64,000 nucleotides of DNA, taken from NCBI RefSeq assembly GCF_963675165.1, contig NC_087388.1, positions 5,399,047 through 5,463,046 of the forward strand, read 5' to 3'. Below the pieces are notes generated by a model. The model saw only the letters and a program-made list of their open reading frames with translations. It was not told the DNA's origin and made no database searches. The stretch is from Halichondria panicea. Its lineage: Eukaryota; Porifera; Demospongiae; Suberitida; Halichondriidae. Positions within the stretch are counted from its first letter, which is position 1. The number at the start of each line of letters is the position of its first letter. Shown one piece after another: positions 47,602 through 59,900 of the stretch. The translations under genes were made by a program, and so were the position numbers.

Positions 47602-50600
47602 TGTGTGTGTCTGTTTTCCAGCTGTAACTGCTCAACGGTTACAATGCGACGATTACTAACAGCTTCTATAGGCTTCTAGCCACGTTCTCTTGGATTTTGA
47701 TTCGTGGATTAGCAAACTAAAGCTTCTTTCTCGAGTTATGGCTAGTTTAACTCACATATTAAAGGCTCTTGCAGTCTTCAGAATCTTTCGTAACATCATT
47801 TGTTCGCACAAACTTTCTATTCAACTTATGAGTTAGCCTTGCACTAAAGCGCTAGCTTTTTGTTAGCTACAAGAGTCAAAAAGAGCTGCTAAAGAAGCTA
47901 CTAGCTATAGCCATTATTGAACTTGCAGACATTATTCCTGGATGTAATGCGCATGCGCGCTCAATACCACGTGTAAGACAATCCATTTGAACCCCAGATC
48001 CTGGCAGAATCAATTTTCTTCTTTGTTGAGGTCCTGGTAAGCCACAAACCAACCTTTTCTGATAACTTTTAGACTGATTGTTATAGATACTATATACTTT
48101 CTGTGATTGAATTCTGCTTTTTTATCTCACAGACTACTGACTGTCTTTGTCAAAGGTTTGCTCCCACTTGGCTACAGGCCGATCAGTATATGCACTATTA
48201 ACTGTGGACATCCCTTTCTTGTCAAATAATCAAAGCACATTGCAAATTATTTACCTCTTCTATAACACTCTAATACTTTTGAGCGAAAGCAAAAACATGG
48301 CGAGAGGCATTAGCAAGAGCACGCTTAATTGCAACACTCGTTTAATTAGCGTTGCATTCTATAATACCATACATGCATGTCACTGACACACAGCTCAACC
48401 TGCCTACTGGTAGTGGTAGATCCTCTGTAGTTGCTACGGTGATATGGTTCGGGAATGGCGTCAACCACCCACTCAGCAGTGTCACACAACAGACTAACAG
48501 TACGTACTGCTACACCACCAACAGTTGCATTTATACACAACCTCTGTCTATCACATGCCCTCCCCCCACACACACACATTGACATACAGTTACGTTGTTT
48601 GATTGTCGTGATTTGGGCAGTGGATGTTCAGAGTGCCTTGCGTCCACATTGGGGTCAGAGTTTACATGTGGGTGGTGTGTGATTAGAGAAAGCTGTGAGG
48701 TATCACAAGAATGCACCAATGATGTTTTCATTACTGAGGGGAGAAATTGTCCTACCCCTTTCATCAACTCAATCTCTCCAGAATCTGGTAATCATTATAA
48801 CCTGTATTGTATGTATAAATTAATTATGTGTCATACACACCACTCCACCCACAGGACCAGTTGAGGGTGGTACTGCAATCACTGTGATGGGCACTGACCT
48901 CGGAGTGACCTTTGGTGACGTTCTGAACGCCACCCTTACATTAGGAGGTGTGGCCTGCACTATCATCAACACTGACTATATACCAGGGAGGCAGTTTGTG
49001 TGTGTGACCAACAACTTTGGAAATACAGGCAGCAATATCTTCACTATGGTCCTGTATGGCTTTATAGACGTCAATGTAAACGCTGCTCCCTTCATTACAT
49101 TGAATCCCTTTGTTAGTAGCGTCAAACCTACCTTTGGGCCCATGGCAGGAGGTACCAAACTGACTGTGAGGGGTACTGCACTAAGAGTGGGTAACCATGA
49201 GAACACTAGAGTCACTCTGGTCAGCCGAGGGTCAATCTACCCCTGCAACATATTGTAAGTCGCAATATCGTGAACTAGACAATGTTGAAACCTTTCCTTG
49301 TAGATCAGTCTTTTCTCAAGAGATTGAGTGCACCACTACAGTAGCAAACCTCACCTCCGCTGCAGAGGTGGTGGTAACTATTGATGCTGCTATACTGAAC
49401 TTTGGAGTGGTGTTCAGTTACCGTAACAACCCCAGTGTGACTGCCGTGTTTCCTAGCAACACTGTTCCCAGTGGAGGCATCACACTGACCTTTACTGGAC
49501 TGGATTTGGACGTGGTACAACAGCCTGTGTTGGAGGTGTATAGAGGAACAGGGTCTCCTCTGGTGAGCCAGCAACCATGTCTGTACATGATGTACTTACA
49601 CTTACTCTATCCCCTTATATAGAGAAGCTACTGCATTGTTGTGAACAGTACCGCGATCACATGCTTGACTCTTAGTTTAGTTACGACCTCACTGACCCCA
49701 TTGAACTATTCCCTGATGTTTGATGATGCCCCGCCCACAACACAAGCACGACTCCCTATCACCGTCCAATTAGATCCCTCCAATTTTAGACTAGATAGTT
49801 CTAATATTGTCACCAGTGGCACAGAGACGCTCATACGCATTGTGGTACGTCCTATAGCTAGTACAATGACCCTATACTGTTACCGTGTGTGTATCCAGGG
49901 TGATAATCTCGACTCAGTGGAGACCAGTGAGATACGAGTGACCGTGGGAGGGGAGGAATGTAACAAGACAACCAGTAAGTCAAGAAGGAGTGACGACATT
50001 GTCTGTACTGCCCCCTTGGAGCTACCAGGAGGAGAAAACCCAGCCATGATTCAAGTGAGTGACTATAATTATATAACTGTACAGCTAAACTGTGTTACTG
50101 TCCTATTTAGGTGAACGTTGGGAGCAATATCTCTCAAGTATTGGACCGGCAACTGACTTATCCATTGCCTGAGGTAATGGTTGAGCCAACAGTTCCTCTG
50201 GAGATAATCATTCCAGTTATTGTTGTTATCTTTGTATTGGTCGTGTGTTTACTGATGATTGTGATTGTCTGCTTATATCTGAACTCGAGGAGAAAGTCCA
50301 TGTCGATTGCTATGCACCAACAAATGGTGGAGCTTGTGGCTACTACTGGGTAAGTAACGCTATATAATTATATACCTACTTATGTCGCTTTTACGGTTGT
50401 ATTAGGAAAACTCCGGAGGTAGTGGATGGAAATAATGCACTCGTTAGTAAGTTAGTACGTGTGTATAACTATAATTAGTTATTCACTGACCTACAGAATC
50501 AGAGCTCGATGAAATTGCCAAGTCCATCCCAGACTCATTCAAAATACCAGCCTCCATATTGAAGCTCTCCAGTACTGCAATTGGACAAGGTAAACAAAGA

Positions 50601-53138
50601 AAGATGTGCATTTCACTTGATTAATGGGCTGACACTATACAGGTGAATTTGGCGTTGTGTACAAGGGAGTCCTGACAGACTGGAACAAAGTACCTATGCA
50701 GGGGGTGGCCGTGAAGACATTAAAAGGTAACATCAATTGAAAACACATTAAAATGTTTATCTTACATGTACACACGTTACTGTATATAGGTTATATCAAC
50801 CACACGTTTTTCTGGTTCTCATGCTAGGTTTTTTTGCTACCCCCTACATAAAAAGTACAATTTCTGGCCAACAGCTAACAATACAACACAGTCAATCAAC
50901 GTTGCATTTCTGATGAGCCATGCAGTTAATCGTTATTATACTCTATATGCATGCAGGTCTGTTCTCGTTGTCGGATGTTCAGAGCATGATGTGTGAGGTG
51001 AACAAGATGCAGGACTTTGACCATCCTCACATTATGTCCCTGATTGGGGTGTGTCTCGATGCTGGCCCCGGGATTGCCATAGTGATGCCATATATGGCCA
51101 ACGGGAGCCTTTTCGACTACCTCAAGAAAGAGAGGGATAATCTGGAGCTGGACGATGACTGTGAGATTGATCAGGTGTGTGTGTGTACTTTAGCAATTTT
51201 AATTAGCATTATTATACATACGCCCCAAGGCATAACTACTTGAGTGTAGAAATTAATGCAAGTATTGTATATATAGGGACAGTACGGAGTGGTCTATTGA
51301 AGATTAGAGCACCACTAATAATAAGCACCACCAAATGATTTGATCAGCGTTGTCCTTTTCATTCTCTATAGATTCTGGCAGTGAGGAAACTGCTACTAAA
51401 AATGTGCCATCAGATAGCACTGGGAATGGCCTACTTGGCTGAGCAGAAGTTTGTCCATCGAGACCTTGCAGCCAGAAACTGCATGTGAGTGACTACGTGT
51501 AGTGAGAGACGTCAGTGTTAACAATAATCACATGTAAAGCTTGAGACCAATTCATTGCGACGAATCTAACATTACTATTATCATAAGTATTACAAATCAA
51601 CAACTCATGCAACTCTTCATGAAAATTGACTCACGCGCATAATTATGATTGTTAGTGTGGTTTTATCGTGTACATTCCAATAGGCTGGACTCGGGAGGGG
51701 GTATCAGGGTGGGGGACTTTGGTCTGGCTGAGGACGTCTATGCTAGTGGCTACTTCAGACAGAACGACCGAGCCAATGTGAAGGTGCCCTACAAATGGAT
51801 GGCCTTGGAGAGTCTCAACGATGCCATCTTCACAGAGAAAACTGATGTGGTCAGTCAGCAGTGCATGGTAGACCAGTATGGCCTAATAAGCACTCCAGGA
51901 AAATTTCAAAATTTTCTGTGCATTTATTGGTATTGTAGGTATATAGACCTCCTGCATGTACAAAGTTTACGACCAAACACGAAAACATTTATAGCAAGAC
52001 ATAATTATGCTCATTCAGTGGTCGTACGGTGTGACTGTGTGGGAGGTTTTCAATGGAGGACGGACCCCCTATCCTGCCGTGGATCCGCTGTCCCTCATCC
52101 AGCTGCTGGGAGAGGGGCGGAGACTAGAGAGACCTCTCACTGCAGCCTGTGCCACCGAGATGTGAGTGTATATAGAGTTGTAGCATGCAGTATATAGTAT
52201 AGTATATATTTGATTACTGCATGTGTGCAACTCTTTCTTCTTCCCCCCCTTGGTGTCGGCTGTAATTGAAGCGGGTAAAAGTTGTCCGTACCATTTTAAG
52301 GCTGCTCTCTAGTGGTTCCACACTTTTGTTCTAACCGAGGCTCACTATTATACATTACCTCCTCACCCAGTTCTGTGGTGATGCGCAAGTGTTGGAGGGA
52401 GGACCCAGAGGAGAGGCCAACCTTCTCACAACTGTCCTCCATTGTGGAGAGGTTACTGGCATCCATCTCTGGCTACACTGAGCTTGGAATGGTGCTAGTG
52501 GACACCAGTCAAGAGGAGGAGCTCAGTAAGTGTATAAATTATATGGACTTAGCCATGCAGCTTTTATTTTGTTTGCCGTATGCTATAATTATTGTATGTA
52601 TACAGTAGAACCTCGATTATCCGGACACCTTGGTTCCAGAGGCAGGCCGGATAACTGAATATACGAATAGATAAACCACGCCTTGATCCACCCACTTTAT
52701 TGATAAACAACAGTGCCACCTGGTTGTCTACTCATGCGCAGAAGATAAACAGACTTGTCTCCATAGTAACAGCTGCAATGCGCATGTGCATTTCAGGGAC
52801 AAGCCCATTTCTGAATTATTATATCTGAAACTGCCAAGCCGGATAATGGAGGTTCCGGATAAAGGAGGGCCGGATAATCGAGGTTCTACTGTATTTTGAA
52901 AGGAAGTGTATACCTTCTTGCATGCATGGCCATAGGAGTCTTTGTATAATTTGTAGGCTGTCATTATTATAACTCGAGGCTTGTACGTCAGAATGTCAAA
53001 TTTCTTAATACCACTGCAGAATATGACTATGTCCCCACGCCCACGGAAGCCTCTCATCGCTATGGCAACTTTCCATTAAGTGACCCTCTAACAACTGACA
53101 ACAGTGCGTACGGCCTCAGGGAAGAGATAACTACATGA
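43660..53138 (+). CDS. RTK B: plexin-type ectodomain receptor tyrosine kinase
   Basis: Twenty-four exons: 43660-44610, 44670-44840, 44895-45008, 45069-45299, 45356-45642, 45839-45944, 46017-46142, 46196-46294, 48394-48499, 48590-48787, 48855-49254, 49304-49562, 49623-49844, 49899-50054, 50111-50349, 50406-50446, 50497-50589, 50643-50726, 50957-51174, 51372-51484, 51684-51849, 52019-52161, 52371-52525, 53020-53138. Total 1598 residues, all phases consistent. Signal peptide and Sema to about 412; PSI1 413-489 (CGWC core); IPT1 490-585; PSI2 585-620; IPT2 620-730; PSI3 731-796; IPT3-6 797-1142; membrane helix near 1172-1195; kinase about 1245-1560 with [23 protein letters not shown] and WSYGV. 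The tail has YDYV, a possible SH2-docking site. The ATG used by RTK A is TTG here, so the start is taken as the next ATG, two codons later, which keeps the signal peptide. Ligand unknown. Confidence 0.9.
46411..46738. mobile_element. Nested MITE inside the RTK B intron 8 insertion
   Basis: Left end TAGTCGAGCGCCGCCGCCC and the inverted right end GGTGGCGCCCGACTA. Subterminal AAGGAGGTCGGGAATCAAGC is matched by GCTTGATTCCCGACCTCCTT. No clean target duplication. The matching position in the RTK A copy lacks it. Confidence 0.65.
46758..46838 (+). repeat. (TG)n(CGTG)n microsatellite
   Basis: About 20 TG units followed by eight CGTG units. A second, similar tract lies at 47561-47608. Confidence 0.9.
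52603..52891. mobile_element. Pogo-like MITE in the last intron of RTK B
   Basis: CAGTAGAACCTCGATTATCC at the left and its inverted complement ending TCGAGGTTCTACTG at the right, flanked by TA. It is orthologous in position to 39968-40260 in RTK A, so it predates the A/B duplication. It is better preserved than the A copy. Confidence 0.8.
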
Positions 53139-53937
53139 CTTGGACTATATTTAAAATACAGCCGAACTACGATGTCTGCATTATGTAATACAATTGCATT
53201 GAGCTTTGTTTTTACTAATTAGATTTAGTTAAGTATTGACTTACATTCAGCTGCTGCATGCTTATACATAATTATAATGACCACTTGTATATTACTTAGT
53301 GCATGGCATTTATAATTAGAATACTGTCTTTTTCTTATAGTGCCATGTACCCTAGCCAACTTCATAATTTAATTATATCTCACAACAGTTCACCTGAAAT
53401 TTTAGATATTAACCTTTTTGTAAGTGTTGAATGACTCCAAAGAAGATGTAGCGAATGGACACTCGTATTTTTATGCATGCATGGACAACTTGCTTAAAAT
53501 AATTTTGTTATACTGATTGATACAGAGTAGCGTACGTAAGGACAATCACATTCCAGATGATTAACGATTCAGTGCTCGTTTATATACATTTCCTGCAAGA
53601 GAAGCGTAAGCTAGCTATCATCAGCCCCTCATTTAAGCTAGCTCCTCCCCCAAAATTTTATTGGAGGTGTGTGCTCTAAAATAATGAGTCACACCCATTG
53701 TATACCAGTTTGACATTGCATGGCAAAAACATGACATGTAATGCAAGAACTTGAAGTAGATCTAGTTTAAAATATTGCACTGTCAGCAATGAATCATTAT
53801 AACCTCAACCATCTAATTACAAAACCATGTGATGATAATCTACTTTCAGTTTGCTTGGCATAATAACAGTGAACATACCAATGCTGCTAAGTTTGTATTT
53901 AATTAAGGTTACCCTTAATTGTCCAATGCTAGAATAG
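53139..53937 (+). other. Intergenic region RTK B to RTK C
   Basis: The first 730 bases match the downstream flank of RTK A. The final part (about 53885-53937, ending CCAATGCTAGAATAG) matches the sequence just upstream of RTK E (to 63424), so it probably holds the RTK C promoter or 5' UTR. No gene seen. Confidence 0.6.
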
Positions 53938-56900
53938 ATGGCTATGTTAGTGGCTTTCTTTGCTTTGTTTCTGCTGCAAGGAGCAGTTTATTCTCAATCA
54001 CCCTCCTTTAATTTTTTTACAACTGACGACTATCTCCCAGGACTGCAAGTGGACTCCACTGGAAGAACATTCCTTGCTGCAGACAACTACCTGTATAGAC
54101 TGAATGCTCAGCTACTACAAGAGGAGAGAGTTGATCTAGGAGCTTTTGTCCTTGAAGAAGGACTGGTCCTGAGCTCTACTGGGATGTTGGTGGTGTGTTT
54201 AGAGGATCTCTCTTGCTCTGTCTACAATGCAAGCAACCTCAGTACTGGTCCTATCAGGAGTGTCAGTAATGCTATAGTGGGATATTTTGACTCTGGAGCA
54301 GCTATCATTACGTCAGGAGACAGTTTCTACACTGGAGCAATAACTGATAAAGGTGAGAGAATTGTACTGCAACAATTCGGAGAGGAGTTCAGTAGATCTT
54401 CCGACAACAATCCATCAGGCACACGCAATGAACTGGTTGTTGAGGTTAATCATTTCTTTGAACGAGACTTTTATGCATTTGGTGGTTTTGTGAGTAATGG
54501 ATTTGCCTATTATGTTGTTGTCGATTATCAACCTGCTGATGCACGAGCTATAAGACTATTACGTGTTTGCAACATGCCTGATTGTGGAGGCCCAAGTACC
54601 TGTGGAGTGACTGGTTTATATGAACTGGGAATCAATTGCGGTCTTCAGGGGATCACTGAAAATACTTGTTTGTGTGCAGTGTCATTAATGGAGGACTTCA
54701 GTGGGATATCTGGACCCACTGCTGTGGTAACTATTTGCAATGACACTACTAACTCTATTTGTGTGGTCAATATCACTGCTGTCAATGAAGCTATGGACGC
54801 TAAATATGACTCTTGTATTGTGTCACGGACTGCTGGAGAAGAAATTGGTTTAGCATGGAGAACAGGCTCCTCAGAAAACTGCGATACCCTGCCTCAGTCT
54901 CAGGTACGTTTGTATAATTATAGCATACTGGTCTATTTATATAAAATCAACAATGCACAGGTAACAGGGGACAGATGTGACACACCCAGTCCAGTCGGCA
55001 TTCTCATTCCAAATGGTGGTATTGACATAATAGCACCAGTTCGTATCAACTTTGGAGTTGACCTTGTCTCCTTTGCTTCAGTAGCTGTGAAGGTGGAGCA
55101 GTTTTCCTTTGTGTTTGTGGCAACTAATGATTCTAGAATAAGAGGAGTAAGTGTGCATGATTGTGTATAATTATGACATTGCTTGTCTTTACAGTACGAT
55201 GTCAGTGGTACATCGATCCTGGGCCCTGATAGCTATTTCTACAGTCAGCGAGAGAGATATGATGTATATCTTTTGTCGTGGCATGAGGGACTGAACTACA
55301 TCACAGCAGCCACTGCATACTCTGTAAGTTCATTATGGCATGCATGTACGCATATATATGTCCTATACCCTATCCATGCATTATACCCCTTTGTAGGTGT
55401 TCCAAGTACCCATTGAGGAGTGTTCCCAGCATACAAACTGTACCAGTTGTACCAATGACCTCAACCCGTTGTGTGGGTGGTGTGTGGTGGAGAACAAGTG
55501 CTCTCGTCAGACGCAGTGTCAGAACTCCAGTCTCTCTAGTAGATGGGTACAGGACAATACCAACTGTTTTACTCCCACTGTGGATCCTATGCAGCTTGTC
55601 CTCGACCCTGCAATTCTTGCTAATGTGGTAAAAGACTTGCATGTCCATGCACTAATGTGACTGTCTGAGGTTATATAAGTTATCCCCACAGGTCACGGTG
55701 ACCCTGCCTAACCCCCTGCCTGGAGAGAATATCTCCTGTCATTTGGCGGACAGTGAAGGACGTTTCCCACCCATCATAGTACCAGCTGTTGAGGTCATCC
55801 CAGGAATAGTGTTCAGTTGTGATATTGAAGGACTGGTACCTGACTACCCTGGACTGACTGCAACCATCAACCTGGGATTTCAGAGCTCTCTGTTCAATGA
55901 GCCATTTAACGTTACCAACCAAGCACTCACAATCTACAATTGCTCAGCAGGGAAAAGGTATAGGTACCTCAACCATATTCATGACCTGCTGATCACACTA
56001 TGAATGTGCAGCTGTAAGGATTGCCTTAGGCCCAATAGTCCGTGTGGATGGTGTAACCTCAACAAGCAGTGTAGTGGAACAGCAACTCTGTGCAAGAATA
56101 CGTCTCACTTCCTACAGGTGATAGCTTGATGACCCCTGACTCTCTAATGTCTATACCCCTCTATAAAGGTGTCTATATCTACAGACTTCAGAGCCCTATG
56201 CCCCCTGCTAGATACGACCCCCTTTGGGGGGCACACTCTACCAGTGAGGGTAGTCCAGGACCTTCGACTGACCACTAGGAACCTGATACCACCAGTAAGT
56301 CAACATTAACTCTGTACCCTGACCCTTCCATGGCTTCTCTATAGACGGATGGCTTCGAGTATTTGTGTATTGTGAATGGAGTTAGCCTGGCAGCTCAGTA
56401 TGAGAATGAGACCTCTATCCTGTGCAATGTGGGCAGTGGAGACGTAAGTGCTAACACTGTAATACAATACAATGTAATGTAATGTAAACTGCACGGACAG
56501 TTTCACAATGACCATTAAATGCTGATTGTGATTTAATTAGTGTTGCATTCTAGTTATCACAATACCATACATGACACAGCTCAACCTGCCTACTGGTAGT
56601 GGTAGCTCTTCTGTGGTTGCTACGGTGATATGGTTCGGGAATGGCATCATCCACCCACTCAGCAGTGTCACACAACAGACTGACAGTACGTACACCATCA
56701 CAGTAACTACAAAAGTTGGACTAACATTTATACACAACCTCTGTTTACCATATGCCCCTCCCCCTCCCCCCAACACACACAATGACATAAAGTTACGTTG
56801 TTTGATTGTCGTAACTTGGGCAGTGAATGTTCAGAGTGCCTAGCATCCAGACTGGCGTCAAAGTTCACGTGTGGGTGGTGTAGCCTTAGCGACAGCTGTG

Positions 56901-59900
56901 AGGTGTTGCAAGAATGCACCAATAATGTTTTTGTTACTGAGGGGAGAAATTGTCCTTCCCCTTTCATCAAATCAATCTCTCCAGAATCTGGTAATCATTA
57001 TAATTTTACCTACTATATGCCATGATACTTCCTACACCCACAGGACCAGTTGATGGTGGTACAGCAATCACTGTGATGGGCACTGACCTCGGAGTGACCT
57101 TTGCTGACATTCTGAACGCCACCCTTACATTAGGAGGTGTGGCCTGTACTATCATCAACACCAACTATATACCAGGGAGGCAGTTTGTGTGTGTGACCAA
57201 CAACTTTGGAAGTACAGGCAGCAATGTCTTCACTATGGTCCTGTATGGCAATATAGACGTCAATGTAAACGCTGATCCTTTCATTGCGTTGAATCCCTTT
57301 GTTAGTAGCGTCAAACCGACCTTTGGACCCGTGGCAGGGGGTACCAAACTGACTGTGAGGGGTACTGCACTAAGAGTGGGTAACCATGAGAACACTAGAG
57401 TCACTCTGGTCAGTGGAGGGTTAATCTACACCTGCAACGTATTGTAAGTGGCAGTATACGTCTGGAAATGTTGAAACCTTTCCTTGCAGATCAATCTTTT
57501 CTCAAGAGATTGAATGCACCACTACAGCAGCAAACCTCACCTCCGCTGCAGAGGTGGTAGTTACTATTGATGCTGCTAGACTGGACTTTGGAGTGTTCTT
57601 CACTTACAGTAACAACCCCAATGTAACTGCTGTGAGTCCTAGCAACACCATTCCCAGTGGAGGCATCACACTGACCTTTACTGGAGTGTACTTGGACGTA
57701 GTACAACAGCCTGTGTTGGAGATCTACCAGCCCATGGAGGAGGATCCTCTGGTAAGCCAGCAACTATAATTATGTCTGTATTATTTACTCTCCCCTACAG
57801 AGAAGCAACTGCAGTGTTGTGGACAATACAACCATCACATGCTTGACTCCTAGTCTGCTAATAACCTCGCTGACCCCATTGGACTATGCCCTACTGTTTG
57901 ATGATGTCCCACCTATCACACAAGCACGTTTTCCCATCAGCGTCCAATTAGATCCCTCCAATTTCCGGCTGGAGGGTTCTCAAAAGGTCCCTAATGGCAC
58001 AGAGACGCTCATACTCATTGTGGTATGTAATATTAGCTAGTAAACCGACCCTATTAATTGTTATTGTGTGTGTATCCAGGGTGATAATCTCGACTCAGTG
58101 GAGACCAGTGAGATACGAGTGACAGTGGGAGGGGAGGAGTGTGTCAAGACACCCAGTAGCGTAAGAGGGAGTGAATTCATCTGTACTGCCCCCTTGGAGC
58201 CGCCAGGAGGGGAAAACCCAGCCAACATAAATGTGTGTATGACTATAATTATACGTAACTGTGTCACTGTTCACTTCAGGTAACCGTTGGAAGCAACATC
58301 GCTCAAAAATTGGACCGGCAACTGACTTATACATTTCCTGAAGCAACGGTTTTTGGGCCAACAGTTCCTCTGGAGATCATCATTCCAGTTATTGTTATCA
58401 TATTTATAATGGTTGTGTGTGTACTGACAATTGCTATTGTCTGCTTGTATCTGAACTCAAGGAGAAAGTCAGTACCAATTTATATGCATCAGCATGAGCA
58501 AAGGATAGAGCTCACGGCTACTGGGTAAGTAATGATAATATTATATACTGTTGTTCAATTTGCAAATTAATTTGTTACAGGAAAACTCATGAGGTAGTCG
58601 ATGGTAATACTGCACTCGTTAGTAAGTTTTCTTTTCTACACACACATGTATAGTCCCTGTTACATGCAACAAATTATATTCAGAATCAGAACTTGTTGAG
58701 ATTGCTGAGTCCATCCCAGACTCATTCAAAATAGCTGCCTCAAAATTGAAGCTCTCCAGTACTGCAATAGGACAAGGTAAAGAAAGATGTGCAAATAATT
58801 TGATTTTGGGATGTGACTATACAGGTGAATTTGGCGTTGTGTACAAGGGTGTTCTGACAGACTGGAACAAAGTACCTATGCAGGGGGTGGCCGTGAAGAC
58901 ATTAAAAGGTTATAATTATCATTATTGTTGTGAGATGAATATTACACAATGAAACCTTTTGAACACAGAAACTATAAACTCACGATTATTTCGCGATCAT
59001 TCCCTCTATAGACATGTTAACCTAAATTCCGGTCTGCAGTCAGTTATACATTTTCTGAGCCCTAGAGATTCATTTTTCTGCAATTGTAACACACAACATT
59101 TCATTTCTGATGAGTTAGTTCTTCATTATTTATACAGGTCTGTTCTCATTGTCGGATGTTCAGAGCATGGTGTGTGAGGTGAACAAGATGCAGGACTTTG
59201 ACCATCCTCACGTCATGTCCCTAATTGGAGTGTGTCTCGATGCTGGCCCCGGTGTTGCCATAGTGATGCCATATATGGCCAATGGCAGCCTTATTAGCTA
59301 CCTCAAAAAAGAAAGGAGCAGCCTTGAGTTGGACGATGACTGTGACATAGATCAGGTGTGTGTGGTGTAGGGTGCATACGAGTAGTAAATAGCTCAGTAT
59401 CTATGACGACTACCTTTTGGTTTAGAGCATGTATAAGTAATATACTATATAATTATGGTATTAGTGTGAGCATTGTGTGGGTGTCTCAACAGAAAGGTAT
59501 GTGGGGCTGCATGATTACTGTGATCCATGTGTATAGAGAGATGCATGCTACATTCCCATCAGCTATACTGGGTCAAAATATATTTCTTTTTGACCACTTG
59601 ACCAGCCTATTTTACTGAAACAACATGCATCAGCCTTATGGTCTGACCATATTCCACAACAAATCACGTTCACTATAGCTATGCATGCATATATATAGTG
59701 CAAGGTGTACAAAATGATAGTTAAAACTGGCGCATGCAGAATGCAGGGAAAGAATGACTATATAGCTATAATTATCTAGAAAGAATTTTTTCAATTTGTG
59801 TCAGCAGCGTGATCGATTGTGGGGATAATACTGACTTGGAGTATATAAAATTATGATGAGCTTTTCCAGAACTTAGTCAAAAATCAGAGCACCAATAAAT

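Larger units (their letters stand above)
46369..48340 (+). mobile_element. Composite insertion in RTK B intron 8 (same family as the RTK A insertion)
   Basis: Starts ATGCCTCGAGGCGTAGCCGC and ends near TTGCAACACTCG, as in RTK A. The matching RTK C intron reads straight through (GTGATTTAATTAG), which marks the empty site. It is longer than the A copy because a TIR element (46411-46738) and further sequence (about 46840-47560) have been added. It carries GT/GCGT microsatellites. No coding capacity seen. Confidence 0.65.

Noticed and set aside
48976-49215. Minus-strand frames opposite RTK IPT exons, repeated in B and C
   Set aside because: They recur only because the sense exons are paralogous. 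They lack starts, splice logic and domain similarity.
53938-55170. Single 410-residue exon for the start of RTK C
   Set aside because: The frame is open through a 57-base segment, but paralogues A and B have an intron exactly there and GT/AG sites are present, so it is treated as an intron.
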